From positions 269,428-333,427 of the forward strand of contig CAJUEO010000001.1 of the NCBI GenBank assembly GCA_910585685.1: 64,000 nucleotides of DNA. Direction: 5' to 3'. The notes under the pieces were generated by a model. That model was not told the DNA's origin. It worked only from the letters and a program-made list of their open reading frames with translations, and searched no databases. The translations under genes and the position numbers were made by a program. Position 1 is the first letter of the stretch, and each line of letters opens with the position of its first letter. Positions 43,127-51,929 of the stretch are shown piece after piece. The DNA comes from an uncultured Christensenella sp. Lineage in GTDB: Bacteria; Bacillota; Clostridia; Christensenellales; Borkfalkiaceae.

Positions 43127-43775
43127 AATTAAAGACCTGAACAAAAGCTACGGCAACGTTGAAGTTTATAAAAATTTCAATCTTGAAGTGAGGGACAGTG
43201 AAGTATTGTGCATTTTGGGTGAAAGCGGCTGCGGAAAAACAACTCTTTTAAACTGCATAGCTAGGCTTACCGAGTACGACGGGCAAATAACAAATGCAAA
43301 ATGCGCCTACATTTTTCAAAAACCGCGGCTGGTTCCAAACCTGAGCGTATATGAAAATTTAAAGCTTGTATGCGCAGACGAGAAAAAAGTAGACAAAATT
43401 TTGGAACGCGTCAAATTATGGAGCCGAGCTGCCGCGTACCCCGTTGAACTTTCGGGCGGAGAGGCAAGGCGCGTTTCAATTGCGCGCGCGTTTTTATACA
43501 GCGCGGACGTGATACTTATGGACGAACCGTTCTCGTCGCTCGATTTAAAAATAAAGTATGAAATGTTTGCGCTTTTTAAAGAAATGAAAGCGGAGTTTAA
43601 CAGTACGGCTGTCTTTGTAACGCACGACGTTGAAGAGGCAATTATGCTCAGCGACAGAATTATAGTATTGGATAAGGGCATAATAAAAGCGGATATCGAC
43701 GTGAAATCTGCAGAGCAATCTGAGCTTCGTAAAAAGCTTATTGCAACGCTTTTGGGAAACAGATATATTTCTTGA
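43119..43775 (+). CDS. ABC transporter ATP-binding protein (NitT/TauT-like)
   Basis: 218-residue ATPase of the same importer. Walker A GESGCGKTT, Q-loop FQKPRLVP, signature LSGGEARRVSIARA, Walker B VILMDEPFSSLD and switch VTHDVEEA. Start at ATG 43119 after GGGGG, overlapping the permease stop by 8 bases; the frame open from 43080 lies within the permease. Its stop codon is inside the -35 of the mscL promoter. Confidence 0.9.
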   Translation: MIKIKDLNKSYGNVEVYKNFNLEVRDSEVLCILGESGCGKTTLLNCIARLTEYDGQITNAKCAYIFQKPRLVPNLSVYENLKLVCADEKKVDKILERVKLWSRAAAYPVELSGGEARRVSIARAFLYSADVILMDEPFSSLDLKIKYEMFALFKEMKAEFNSTAVFVTHDVEEAIMLSDRIIVLDKGIIKADIDVKSAEQSELRKKLIATLLGNRYIS

Positions 43776-43800
43776 CAAATAGAAAAATTCAACTTATAAT
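43772..43800 (+). promoter_or_regulatory. Consensus SigA promoter of mscL
   Basis: -35 TTGACA (43772-43777), 17-base spacer, -10 TATAAT (43795-43800), both perfect. The -35 contains the stop codon of the ABC ATPase gene. Confidence 0.9.
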
Positions 43801-43826
43801 AAAATAAAGAATGGGGAGAAGAATAA

Positions 43827-44360
43827 ATGAAAAAGTTTTTCAAAGAATTTAAAGAGTTTATAACACGCGGCAATGTGCTCGATATGGCTGTCGGCATAAT
43901 TATAGGCGGCGCGTTTACGGCAATAATTACCGCGCTTGTAAACAATATTTTAACTCCGCTTATAAATTGGATACCCGGTGCGGACGGAACGGGCGCATTG
44001 CAGCTCGTTTTGCGCGATGCCGTGCTCGACGCAGAGGGGAATGTGGTTACGCAGGCTTTAATAATTGATTTCGGAGCCGTAATTTCTGCAATTATTACCT
44101 TCCTTATTACGGCGTTTGTGCTGTTTTTAATTGTAAAAACGGTAAATTCTGTTCGTGCTCGCGGAGAAAAGCTTAAAGAAGAACACAAAAAGAAGAAGGA
44201 AGCAAAGGAAGAGGAAGTTATAGAAGAAGTCGTGCAGGAAGCTGCTAAGCCCGTAGTAGAAGAGGTAAAAGTTTCAACCTCGTCAACCGAAGAACTGCTT
44301 GCAGAGATACGCGACTTATTGAAGGCGCAAAGCATAAAAACAGACGATAATAATAAATAA
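43827..44360 (+). CDS. mscL: Large-conductance mechanosensitive channel MscL
   Basis: 177-residue membrane channel releasing solutes on osmotic downshock. KEFKEFITRGNVLDMAVGIIIGGAFTAII is the N-terminal helix and pore-lining TM1; TM2 is around residues 70-97. The family is usually 120-150 residues. Here the C-terminus is longer, with a Lys-rich then Glu-rich helical stretch (KEEHKKKKEAKEEEVIEEVV), a Ser/Thr linker, and STEELLAEIRDLLKAQ. The last block resembles the small coiled coil seen in some clostridial MscLs. Own strong promoter and terminator, so monocistronic. Confidence 0.93.
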   Translation: MKKFFKEFKEFITRGNVLDMAVGIIIGGAFTAIITALVNNILTPLINWIPGADGTGALQLVLRDAVLDAEGNVVTQALIIDFGAVISAIITFLITAFVLFLIVKTVNSVRARGEKLKEEHKKKKEAKEEEVIEEVVQEAAKPVVEEVKVSTSSTEELLAEIRDLLKAQSIKTDDNNK

Positions 44361-44366
44361 GTAAAC

Positions 44367-44395
44367 AAGCCGCCCTGCTAAGCAGGGCGGCTTTA
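44367..44395. terminator. Terminator between mscL (+) and ABC-F gene (-)
   Basis: Thirteen-base arms AAGCCGCCCTGCT / AGCAGGGCGGCTT with a one-base centre (44380). Confidence 0.8.
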
Positions 44396-44398
44396 AAA

Positions 44399-45877
44399 TT
44401 AAAGCTCTATTATTTTTGTGGCTATTTCATCGCGAAACGCTTTGTCGTGCTCGACAAAAATCATAGTCGGTTGAAAGTTTTTTATAAGGTTTTGTATCTG
44501 CAAGCGCGAGTATATGTCAAGGAAATTCAAAGGCTCGTCCCAGACGTACAAATGCGCCTTTTCGCAAAGACTTTTCGCAATCAAAAGTTTCTTTTTTTGT
44601 CCTTCGGAAAAGGTAGCCGCGTCTCCGTCGTAGTCTGACTTTGTAAAACCCATTTTATTCAAAATTGCTCTGAACAGCACGCCGTCAAGGTTGTTTTCAG
44701 CCGCGTAATCGGATATAGAGCCGCGCACGCTTTCGCTTGTCTGCGGCACATAAGATATAGTCAAACCCGACGCAAGCTTAAAAGCTCCCGTATAGGGTAT
44801 GTTGTTTCCCAATATAAGCTTTAAAATACTGCTTTTTCCGCAGCCGTTTTTGCCGCTTAAAGCGATGCGCTCACCCTGCAAAATTTCAAAATTAACGTCT
44901 TTACAAACTGTTTTGTCTGAGTAATCGATTGTCAAATTTCGGCAATCCAATAATTTTTGAGAATGAAACTTTTGAGGGAAAAGCTTTAAATCTTCGCTGG
45001 TTTCACTGTTTTTCAAAAGTTCGGTTTTCTGTTCTATGGCGCTTTGTTGCCTCGCTTCGGTAACTTTTGCGCGTTTCATCATTTTTGCGGACTTGTGTCC
45101 GACGTAGCCTTTGTCGGGCTTCAATCCCGAACTTGTCTTGCCGTTTTTTGAGGCTTCAACTTTGTCCGCCCAAGCAACTGTTCGTGCCGCCGTTTCGCTA
45201 AGCCTTGTAATTTCCTTCTTTAAAAGCTCGTTTTGCGCCTCTTCGGCGGCTTGCCTTGCTTCGAAATTATCCAGCCAAGAGGAGAAATTACCGCTCTGTA
45301 TTTCTATATCCGTCCTGTTAATTGATAAAATATGGTCGACGCATCCGTCTATAAATGTTCTGTCGTGCGAAACGAGTATAAACCCTTTTTTTCTTTTAAG
45401 GTATTCCGAAACGGTCTTTCTTGCGTTTGAGTCGAGGTGGTTGGTCGGCTCGTCTATAAGCAAAAAATTTCCCTCGTTCAAGAACAAACTTGCAAGTAAA
45501 ACTTTGGTTTTTTCTCCGCTTGACAGGGTGGAAAACAGTGAGTAAACGGTATCCGAACTAAGCTGCAAATAGGAGAACTCGCGCATTATTTCCCAATCTT
45601 CCGAGTGGGGGCAAAGTTCTTGCATAATTTCGAGAACAAGCCTGTCCTCGTCGTGCACTTTAAAGGGGAAGTAGGTAAATTTGACGTTGGCGCTGATTTT
45701 TCCGCTATACTCGTATTTGCCTAAAAGTAAATTTAAAAATGTGGTTTTTCCTCTGCCGTTTCTGCCGACAAACCCGAGCTTCCAATCCGTATCGATTTGA
45801 AAGCTTACGTTTTCAAATACGTTTGAATAACTGCCGTCATAGGCAAAAGTCAGGTTTTGTACGCTTATTAAAGACAA
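44399..45877 (-). CDS. Lsa-type ABC-F ATPase (ribosomal protection family)
   Basis: 492-residue soluble protein with two ABC domains and no membrane part. Set 1: TDWKLGFVGRNGRGKTT, LSSGEKTKVLLA, LLIDEPTNHLD; set 2: GKNGCGKSS, FSEGQKKKLLIAK, VWDEPLNFLD, both with catalytic Glu. The linker between them (about residues 190-265) is Lys/Arg-rich, as in antibiotic-resistance ABC-F proteins. The N-terminus (SLISVQNLTFAYDGSY) and TDWKLG are typical of the Lsa group, which displaces lincosamides, streptogramin A and pleuromutilins from the ribosome. Resistance is inferred from family only. TTG start at 45877, with AAGGAG 8 bases upstream. Last gene of a three-gene operon. Confidence 0.85.
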   Translation of the reverse strand: MSLISVQNLTFAYDGSYSNVFENVSFQIDTDWKLGFVGRNGRGKTTFLNLLLGKYEYSGKISANVKFTYFPFKVHDEDRLVLEIMQELCPHSEDWEIMREFSYLQLSSDTVYSLFSTLSSGEKTKVLLASLFLNEGNFLLIDEPTNHLDSNARKTVSEYLKRKKGFILVSHDRTFIDGCVDHILSINRTDIEIQSGNFSSWLDNFEARQAAEEAQNELLKKEITRLSETAARTVAWADKVEASKNGKTSSGLKPDKGYVGHKSAKMMKRAKVTEARQQSAIEQKTELLKNSETSEDLKLFPQKFHSQKLLDCRNLTIDYSDKTVCKDVNFEILQGERIALSGKNGCGKSSILKLILGNNIPYTGAFKLASGLTISYVPQTSESVRGSISDYAAENNLDGVLFRAILNKMGFTKSDYDGDAATFSEGQKKKLLIAKSLCEKAHLYVWDEPLNFLDIYSRLQIQNLIKNFQPTMIFVEHDKAFRDEIATKIIEL

Positions 45878-45900
45878 TATTTATGCTCCTTGAATATTAA

Positions 45901-46092
45901 TTACTGTTCAAGCACCAACGCCTTTTTGGGGCAGAAATTAGAACACTTGCCGCATTTAATGCACTTTTCGTGGTCTATTGTCGGCGCTTCGAAATTGTTT
46001 TGAGACAATGCGCCCACGGGGCAAACTTTTACCGCCGGGCACGCATGGTTTTGCGGACAGTTGTCCTTTAAAATAGAAAGAATTTTTGCCAT
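45901..46092 (-). CDS. Small 4Fe-4S ferredoxin-like protein
   Basis: 63-residue protein. The C-terminal cluster motif CIKCGKCSNFCP is canonical CxxCxxCxxxCP. The N-terminal one, CPQNHACPAVKVCP, has C-x5-C-x5-CP spacing and so lacks one Cys of the standard motif; the first cluster may be altered or have a different fourth ligand. The redox partner is unknown. It lies 12 bases after the unknown helical gene and 23 before the ABC-F gene, on one transcript. Ribosome site GAGG. Confidence 0.85.
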   Translation of the reverse strand: MAKILSILKDNCPQNHACPAVKVCPVGALSQNNFEAPTIDHEKCIKCGKCSNFCPKKALVLEQ

Positions 46093-46104
46093 AATATACC
46101 TCGT

Positions 46105-47256
46105 TTATTTTAATAATTTTTTAGCAATGTATTTGACTGTTTTTTCGTTTGTTTTCTTTTGAAAGTCGCAAAGCTTGTCAAAGTTGCTGAAAGTTCCGCC
46201 CTCGTTACCCGACCAACCTATCAGGTATTCGTTCTGCAAATCTTCGGAAAGATTTGTGCTGTCGGACTTATATTTGAATATATGAAACAGCTCTTTTCTT
46301 ACGGTTACCGTGCCCAAAAGTTGAATATCGTCGGGTTCTTTGTTGAGTTCGGTCGGGTACGTCAGCCAATGTACCAAATCGCTTTTTGCAAGATACTCGG
46401 GAGTGGAGTACTCTTTCGGGAAAAGATTTGCTTTTCCGTATTTTTGCAAAAGACTGTAAATAAGTTCCGCATATGTCAAATCTTCTGCAAATTCGGCTAA
46501 AACCTGCGTTGAAACTTCTTTTTCGTTCTCAAGCAAAGTTTCCAAAGCATAATACCTTATGCGGTTGATTTTTAAAGACATAATTTTTTCAAGTAAGGTA
46601 AGCAGTCTTTCGTCGATAAAAAATTTGCACACGTCGGAAATAAATTCCAAGTTGTTTATTTTATTGTCGTCAAGCGAGTTGGAACTCTTCAACAACCGTT
46701 CGGTATCGTCTGCAACAAATTTCGCAAGCTGCGTTTTGGCTTCGCTTGTTAAATTTTTGATTTTTTCCTTGTACTCGTTTAAGCCCTGATACAGCATTCC
46801 GCGTTGATATTCGTCGGTCAACGGTTTTACTATTTCAAGTACTTTTTCAATATCGGCTTTTTCAATGCTTTCAAGCTCAAACATTTCTTCAACGGCATTT
46901 TCTACTATGCACTCGTTATGCGTAAGTTCGAGAATTTCGTTTATAACGGCTATTTTATCGTCGCTTAAATTGTCGGGATTTCCGCCGCTGAGCGTCAAAA
47001 CCATTAAAAGATTGTTCTCGTAAAAGAATATTTTGCTTTTTTGCTCGTAATTTTCAGCTTTGGGTAAAACCTCTATAAGTTTTTTCATTTCACTTATAGT
47101 AAAGTCGACTATAGCCTCGAAATCCTGTGCCGAAACAGGCTTCTTTGTATTTTTAAGAACGTTTCCTATGTATTGCATTAAACGAGCTTTGTTTTGATAA
47201 TCGTTATTATCTTTAATGTTGTTAAATAATTCTTTAAAATTTGGCATTTTGGACAT
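46105..47256 (-). CDS. Unknown helical-repeat protein
   Basis: 383 residues, predicted almost fully helical and soluble, with repeated leucine-rich helix pairs (INEILELTHNECIVENAVEE, DVCKFFIDERLLTLLEKIM, IRYYALETLLENEKEV, which resemble ARM/HEAT repeat units). I do not recognise a family. The C-terminal part (DDIQLLGTVTVRKELFHIF then YLIGWSGNEGGTFSNF) is more mixed. First gene of an operon with a ferredoxin and an ABC-F protein. Ribosome site GGAGG, 7 bases from the ATG. The helical scaffold suggests protein binding; no enzyme motif seen. Confidence 0.65.
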   Translation of the reverse strand: MSKMPNFKELFNNIKDNNDYQNKARLMQYIGNVLKNTKKPVSAQDFEAIVDFTISEMKKLIEVLPKAENYEQKSKIFFYENNLLMVLTLSGGNPDNLSDDKIAVINEILELTHNECIVENAVEEMFELESIEKADIEKVLEIVKPLTDEYQRGMLYQGLNEYKEKIKNLTSEAKTQLAKFVADDTERLLKSSNSLDDNKINNLEFISDVCKFFIDERLLTLLEKIMSLKINRIRYYALETLLENEKEVSTQVLAEFAEDLTYAELIYSLLQKYGKANLFPKEYSTPEYLAKSDLVHWLTYPTELNKEPDDIQLLGTVTVRKELFHIFKYKSDSTNLSEDLQNEYLIGWSGNEGGTFSNFDKLCDFQKKTNEKTVKYIAKKLLK

Positions 47257-47379
47257 ATTTTTACCTCCAATAAATTAAAAACACGCAAAAGTTAATTTTA
47301 ATCAATTATACGGGCTTTACCGAATAAAGTCAATCGTTTGCTTTGCTAATAGTCTAAACAGCAGAATAATACAGCAATG

Positions 47380-47406
47380 AAAAAGACAGGGGGTGCCTGT
47401 CTTTTT
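47380..47406 (-). terminator. Terminator of the P-loop kinase-like gene
   Basis: Eleven-base arms AAAAAGACAGG / CCTGTCTTTTT with a five-base loop; on the minus strand it ends in a T-run. Confidence 0.8.
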
Positions 47407-47412
47407 GTAAGC

Positions 47413-47922
47413 TTAAAATTGAATATCTATTTGATAGTTCTTATCGATTAAAATATATTCCAAATCGTATTTTTGACACAAAGATAAATTATTTTTATTG
47501 TCTTGAATTAATTGCTCTTTTTTAATTTCTGTTAGAACACGTTTTTCTATAACATTTTCAAACTGTAAAATATCGTTAAAATGTGTTTCGATATACTCGG
47601 CGGTCATAACAAGGCAATAATGCTTAATAGCGAACAAATAATTATCGTCAAAATCCTTTTGCCAGTCAAAGGGGATATAACAACCTTCGATTATAATGTT
47701 CTGTTTGTTTTCAATTACAGTTTTAATAATTTCTTTAACTATAGACCAAAGATAGGGGGTAAGTTGGGCGTCGTCGTTTACAGTAAGCGAGGTTTTTCCG
47801 CTTCTTATAAGTCCCATTTTTAAATTGTCAATGGAAAGATACGGAATTTTGTATTTTTCCATTAGCCTTTGCGCTAAATTAGTTTTACCTGTATGCGTTG
47901 TGCCCGAAATTAAAATAACCAT
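47413..47922 (-). CDS. P-loop kinase-like protein
   Basis: 169 residues. Walker A GTTHTGKT near residue 7; SIDNLKMGLIRSG and IIIEGCYIPFDW suggest a nucleoside/adenylate kinase-like fold with a second acidic position, and the C-terminal part has ENVIEKRVLTEIKKEQL, a lid-like helix. It resembles short P-loop phosphotransferases annotated as adenylate or 2-phosphoglycerate kinase-like in Clostridia. The substrate cannot be told. The operon status is single gene, ending at its own terminator. Confidence 0.7.
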   Translation of the reverse strand: MVILISGTTHTGKTNLAQRLMEKYKIPYLSIDNLKMGLIRSGKTSLTVNDDAQLTPYLWSIVKEIIKTVIENKQNIIIEGCYIPFDWQKDFDDNYLFAIKHYCLVMTAEYIETHFNDILQFENVIEKRVLTEIKKEQLIQDNKNNLSLCQKYDLEYILIDKNYQIDIQF

Positions 47923-47958
47923 AAATTAATTATACCAAATAATTCGACGGTTTTCAAC

Positions 47959-48687
47959 TCATAAATCGGGCAAATTATTTGTTTGCGCATATTTGCCTTT
48001 TTTTAATAAGAAAAACGGCAATATGATTATAACGCCAAAAATTAAACCTAATATCATACTAACATTGTGGCAAACGGTCGTCCAGCCGAAACTTACCACA
48101 TATGTTGTCAACACTCCGTAAATTGCCGCAACAATCAAAGTAGGTTTGTCGATTTTTTTGAAGCTTTTAATGTCGAAAAACAATGCCGCAAGCGAAATTC
48201 CCACAAGAGCGAAAATTCCGCCCGACGCTCCGCAGCTTGGCATTGCGTAATTTTCTGCCGATTTTTCGGGTGCCATCGCAGCAAATAAAGGGTCGGTTAT
48301 TAAAAACTGCATAAAACCTACTATGAAATAAATTAAGTATGTAAGCCACCAGCCGTATTTCTTTTCAGTATAGTTGCCGATAAAGTACAGTCCTGCAAGA
48401 TTTGCAATCAAATGCAATATATGACCGTGCAAGAACATGCTGGTAAATTGACGGTATATATCCATGCCTCCGACAATAGATTTGCCGACGGCCATAGAAT
48501 TCATTAAAAGTCCGCCGCAAAAGCCGAAAATATAATTTACTGCCGGTGGTAGTTCGTCATTCCAACAATCGAAACCGCTGTAATCTTTAGGCAAAGGCAA
48601 ATATTTATCTAACAGATAAAAAATCAGCAAAATTACAATCATCAAGTTGGTTATGGTTAAATACTTTTTGTAATCAATTTTTTGCAT
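47959..48687 (-). CDS. Rhomboid family intramembrane serine protease
   Basis: 242-residue membrane protein of about six or seven segments. The catalytic Ser155 is in CGASGGIFALVG, the catalytic His207 in the sixth segment (HNVSMILGLIFG), and the oxyanion/TM2 motif HLIAN (His92, Asn96) in FLHGHILHLIANLAG. So the active site is intact. A promoter lies at 48714-48742 (minus). Rhomboids cut single-pass membrane proteins; no substrate gene is adjacent. Confidence 0.88.
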   Translation of the reverse strand: MQKIDYKKYLTITNLMIVILLIFYLLDKYLPLPKDYSGFDCWNDELPPAVNYIFGFCGGLLMNSMAVGKSIVGGMDIYRQFTSMFLHGHILHLIANLAGLYFIGNYTEKKYGWWLTYLIYFIVGFMQFLITDPLFAAMAPEKSAENYAMPSCGASGGIFALVGISLAALFFDIKSFKKIDKPTLIVAAIYGVLTTYVVSFGWTTVCHNVSMILGLIFGVIIILPFFLLKKGKYAQTNNLPDL

Positions 48688-48713
48688 TTGAGTACCTTAT
48701 TTATTTTTTTATA

Positions 48714-48742
48714 ATTATACTATAAGTAAACTCTGTTTTCAA
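48714..48742 (-). promoter_or_regulatory. SigA promoter of the rhomboid gene
   Basis: On the minus strand -35 TTGAAA (48737-48742), 17-base spacer, -10 TATAAT (48714-48719). Confidence 0.75.
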
Positions 48743-48802
48743 GTAAATTAGATAATAAAATTTTGCTGTTTGACGTACGGCAAGACAGTAAAAAATTTAT
48801 GC

Positions 48803-48831
48803 TTGCAATGTGAAAAAACATGTGTTATACT
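48803..48831 (+). promoter_or_regulatory. SigA promoter of the BceAB-like operon
   Basis: -35 TTGCAA (48803-48808), 17-base spacer, -10 TATACT (48826-48831), leaving a leader of about 50 bases. Confidence 0.7.
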
Positions 48832-48889
48832 TAAAATACGGTAAGGGAGTAACAGCGCGTATGCAGAGCGAAATTCCCGAAGGAGAAAA

Positions 48890-50917
48890 ATGCTACTTTT
48901 TAAAATTGCCTTTCGCAACGTGCGGCGGCAGATAGGCGGATATCTAATATATTTTTTCACTGTTGCGCTCACTGTTGCGCTGCTGTTTTCGCTCGCAGGA
49001 ATTATGTTCAGTAAAACCTTGTTTTACTACTCTATAAAATTCAAAATAGAAATCACGGTAATTTGCGCCTTTCTATCAATTTTACTTGCCGTCGTGTCTG
49101 CACTCGTTCTCGGCTACGGCAGCGCCTTTTTGTTGCGCCGCAGGAAAAAGGAATTCGGCACATATCTCACTCTCGGTATGACGAGAGGCAACATTGTTAC
49201 CATATTTGCGATGGAAATGCTGTTTATATTTCTCTTTTCCCTTGCGGCAGGATTAGGGCTTGGTACGCTTGTATATCAGGCAATAGTCTTCGGTATTTCG
49301 TCTTTTATGGGAATAGGTGTTGCATGGGCGGACTATACGGTGGAGGCTTTCATACTCACGGTTGTACTGGTTGGCATAGTGTTTCTTATTACTTCGCTTG
49401 TCCCCATAGGTTATCTAAGTTTTGAAAAGATTTCCAACCTATTGAAAGGTGAGAACACGACGGGAAAAATGGTAAAAAATCCGCGGCTTTGGGTGCGCAT
49501 TACTCTTGCTTCTATCATTGTCTTTGTTCTGTCGGTTGTCGTTGTCACCGTAATTGCGAGCGGACGCCCGAACAGCGGCGTATATGTTTTTAGCTTAGTC
49601 GGCGGCGCGACAATCATTTTTATTGCCACGGTATTCATGTATATAGGTGCGATTAAAAGCGGAACGCATTATATGCTGGAAAACAAGCATTTTTCCGGCA
49701 GAGGCGTTCGTACGTTCACCTTGCGACAGCTTTCCAATAGGACGAGTGCGGATTCGATATTCTTTGGCGTAATAGCGGTGCTTCTGTCGATAGTTATCGT
49801 AGGCGGCAATATTTTTATGACGATACTCGGTACACATGTGGCAAACAGCAAAATAAACAATCCATACACCGTAAGTGTGGAAACTCCGTATGATGAAACG
49901 GGAAAACTGACGGCAGATTTACCCGATTGGATGCAACACTTCGGAACAGTGGAGGAATTGCGGCACTATACGGTATTTGAAATAGTCGAGCCGTCACTTC
50001 GACAATATTTTCACGGCAACGTTTCATTGCTGCGCGAAAGCGACTATTATGCACTTGCGGCAATGGCGGAAGACAAAACGCTCTCTTTAAACGGTGGCGC
50101 GGTTATGATCTGTAACAATACCACTTTTGACGAACTCGAAAAGATAAAACGTGACGCGGAAGAACTTATAGGAAAACTGAGTTGGGATACGGGTGTATTT
50201 TCATTGACGTTTAACGGCGTTTCGCCTTCCCATAAAAGGCTTGTCGTCGGTCGTCCAAATTTCATACTCGCCGTGCCTGACAGTGTAGCGGATGCCGTAG
50301 AGAAAGCAAAAATATATTCTTCCGCCAATACATATTGTGCCGTCAATTACGAAAGCGGCAGCTTTAATGAAAAATTGATGGAAAACTTTTTCACGTTAAA
50401 GAATCAAGAGGACGTCTATGAGAATTTTCCGAACAATCATTACAGTACGTTTTTTTATGCGGATGTATCCGGTTCGTTTCTGCCCTATGCTTTTGAAATA
50501 GCTGCACCGTATCTTATGATTCTGTTGTTCGTCACTCTGGCTTTCTCGCTCCTGTCAATGGCGGTTTTGGCGTTGAAAAGTCTTGCAGCCGTTGCCGAGG
50601 ATAAAAGGAGATACCGTCTGCTGTATCTCGTGGGGGCATCGAGAAAGCAGACGTTTTTCTCTCTCTTCGTGCAGATTGCCGTGTACTTTTTCCTTCCGTT
50701 TGCCGTACCGATACTTTTGAACGTGCCGGTTTCCATTATATGTATAGCATTGAGCAAAATGATTTACGGCTCATTTACCAATTTACAGGTGATTGGCTAT
50801 GCGGCAATGTTTTCGGGCTTACTTTTGCTGTTTTACGCCCTATATTGCACCGTTACATATATTATTGCGCTGGTTGACATCAAGCGCGCACTGCATGCTT
50901 CGGGCACGATAACTTAA
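48890..50917 (+). CDS. BceB-like ABC permease (FtsX family)
   Basis: 675-residue permease of the BceB/YtrF-like peptide-resistance group. About ten membrane segments: four at residues 15-185, two at about 195-255, then a segment near 285-310, a large extracytoplasmic domain of about 200 residues (320-530), and three more near 535-660. The large domain is the part that in BceB senses or binds bacitracin-lipid complexes. The gene precedes its ATPase, the reverse of the common bceA-bceB order. No histidine kinase is adjacent. The substrate is unproven. Confidence 0.85.
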   Translation: MLLFKIAFRNVRRQIGGYLIYFFTVALTVALLFSLAGIMFSKTLFYYSIKFKIEITVICAFLSILLAVVSALVLGYGSAFLLRRRKKEFGTYLTLGMTRGNIVTIFAMEMLFIFLFSLAAGLGLGTLVYQAIVFGISSFMGIGVAWADYTVEAFILTVVLVGIVFLITSLVPIGYLSFEKISNLLKGENTTGKMVKNPRLWVRITLASIIVFVLSVVVVTVIASGRPNSGVYVFSLVGGATIIFIATVFMYIGAIKSGTHYMLENKHFSGRGVRTFTLRQLSNRTSADSIFFGVIAVLLSIVIVGGNIFMTILGTHVANSKINNPYTVSVETPYDETGKLTADLPDWMQHFGTVEELRHYTVFEIVEPSLRQYFHGNVSLLRESDYYALAAMAEDKTLSLNGGAVMICNNTTFDELEKIKRDAEELIGKLSWDTGVFSLTFNGVSPSHKRLVVGRPNFILAVPDSVADAVEKAKIYSSANTYCAVNYESGSFNEKLMENFFTLKNQEDVYENFPNNHYSTFFYADVSGSFLPYAFEIAAPYLMILLFVTLAFSLLSMAVLALKSLAAVAEDKRRYRLLYLVGASRKQTFFSLFVQIAVYFFLPFAVPILLNVPVSIICIALSKMIYGSFTNLQVIGYAAMFSGLLLLFYALYCTVTYIIALVDIKRALHASGTIT

Positions 50918-50948
50918 AAATATAAAAAACTTACGAGGTAAATTTATT

Positions 50949-51716
50949 ATGAGTGAAATTCTTAAAGTCGTGGACGCCGTCAAAGATTTCGGTAGCGGCA
51001 GCGTTACCACACGCGCTCTCGACGGTGTAACTTTCTCCGTTGAAAAAGGTGAGTTCGTGGCAATTATGGGACCTTCGGGGTCGGGTAAAAGTACGCTTTT
51101 GAACATTATTTCCACATTAGAGCCGCTCAGCAGCGGAAAAATTATAATAGACGGTTTACCAATCTCCTCTTTTAAGGGGAGAGAGCTTGCCGAATTCCGC
51201 CGCGATAAGCTCGGGTTTATATTTCAGGAGTATAATCTGTTAGATACGCTCACCGTGGAGGAAAACATAGCTTTACCATTAAATTTGAAAAAGGTCGGCA
51301 CGATGGAAACCAAGGCAAGAGTATTGAAGGTCAGCGAAACTTTGGGCGTTACCGACCAGCTTGAAAAATTTCCGTCCGGACTTTCCGGCGGACAGCGCCA
51401 ACGTGTGGCTTGTGCAAGAGCGGTAATAACCTCACCCGCGCTTATTCTTGCGGACGAGCCGACGGGCGCGCTCGATTCGCGCAGCTCAAAAGTGCTTATG
51501 GAACAACTGTGCCTTATGAATAAAGAGCTTGGCGCGAGCATATTGATGGTTACGCACGACGCGGCGGTTGCATCCTATGCGCAACGGGTCGTATTTTTGA
51601 GCGACGGAAAAATTTACAATGAAATTTTCCGTAACGAAAAAGAACAAAAGCAGTTCCGCCACGATATTCTTACGGTCACGGAAACGTTGGGCGGCGGTGA
51701 AGAGGGGGCTTTTTAA
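50949..51716 (+). CDS. BceA-like ABC ATPase
   Basis: 255-residue ATPase for the preceding permease. Walker A GPSGSGKST, signature LSGGQRQRVACARAV, Walker B LILADEPTGALD and switch TMVTHD-like (LMVTHDAAVASYA). The C-terminal extension after residue 220 (RNEKEQKQFRHDILTVTETLGG) is typical of BceA/YtrE-like proteins. Ends 25 bases before a strong terminator. Confidence 0.92.
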   Translation: MSEILKVVDAVKDFGSGSVTTRALDGVTFSVEKGEFVAIMGPSGSGKSTLLNIISTLEPLSSGKIIIDGLPISSFKGRELAEFRRDKLGFIFQEYNLLDTLTVEENIALPLNLKKVGTMETKARVLKVSETLGVTDQLEKFPSGLSGGQRQRVACARAVITSPALILADEPTGALDSRSSKVLMEQLCLMNKELGASILMVTHDAAVASYAQRVVFLSDGKIYNEIFRNEKEQKQFRHDILTVTETLGGGEEGAF

Positions 51717-51741
51717 AAATAAGTAAGGCATTAAAAATATA

Positions 51742-51780
51742 GCGAGCTAATCAAAAGTTATTGATTAGCTCGCTTTTTAT
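51742..51780 (+). terminator. Terminator of the BceAB-like operon
   Basis: Fourteen-base arms AGCGAGCTAATCAA / TTGATTAGCTCGCT, then TTTTTATTTTAT. Confidence 0.9.
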
Positions 51781-51784
51781 TTTA

Positions 51785-51799
51785 TGGTGGGAGGAGGTG
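51785..51799. repeat. 15-base copy of the tRNA-Tyr 3' end
   Basis: TGGTGGGAGGAGGTG is identical to 51929-51943, the 3' end of tRNA-Tyr including CCA. The 130 bases between hold no gene; they contain small stem-forming stretches (TTGCCG...CGGCAA and CCGC...GCGG) and the tRNA terminator. Confidence 0.7.
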
Positions 51800-51892
51800 T
51801 GTATTGCCGTTTCCGCAAGCGGAGCCTCGGCAAACCTTCGCTTCGCTCAGTCGAACGGTATAGCTTCTTCTGCTAACACCTTATGTCCACAC

Positions 51893-51929
51893 AGCAAAAG
51901 GAACAGGTGAAAAACCTGTTCCTTTTGCT
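51893..51929 (-). terminator. Terminator of the tRNA array
   Basis: Sixteen-base perfect stem AGCAAAAGGAACAGGT / ACCTGTTCCTTTTGCT with a five-base loop, starting right at the tRNA-Tyr CCA. Confidence 0.75.

Noticed and set aside
43316..44368. Minus-strand frame of 350 codons
   Set aside because: It runs antisense over the ABC ATPase, the mscL promoter and mscL; Ser/Thr-rich translation typical of shadows.
51800..51892. Degenerate extra tRNA gene between the repeat and the tRNA array
   Set aside because: Small stems are present, but no anticodon arm or T-loop (TTCGA) in a cloverleaf order can be drawn.
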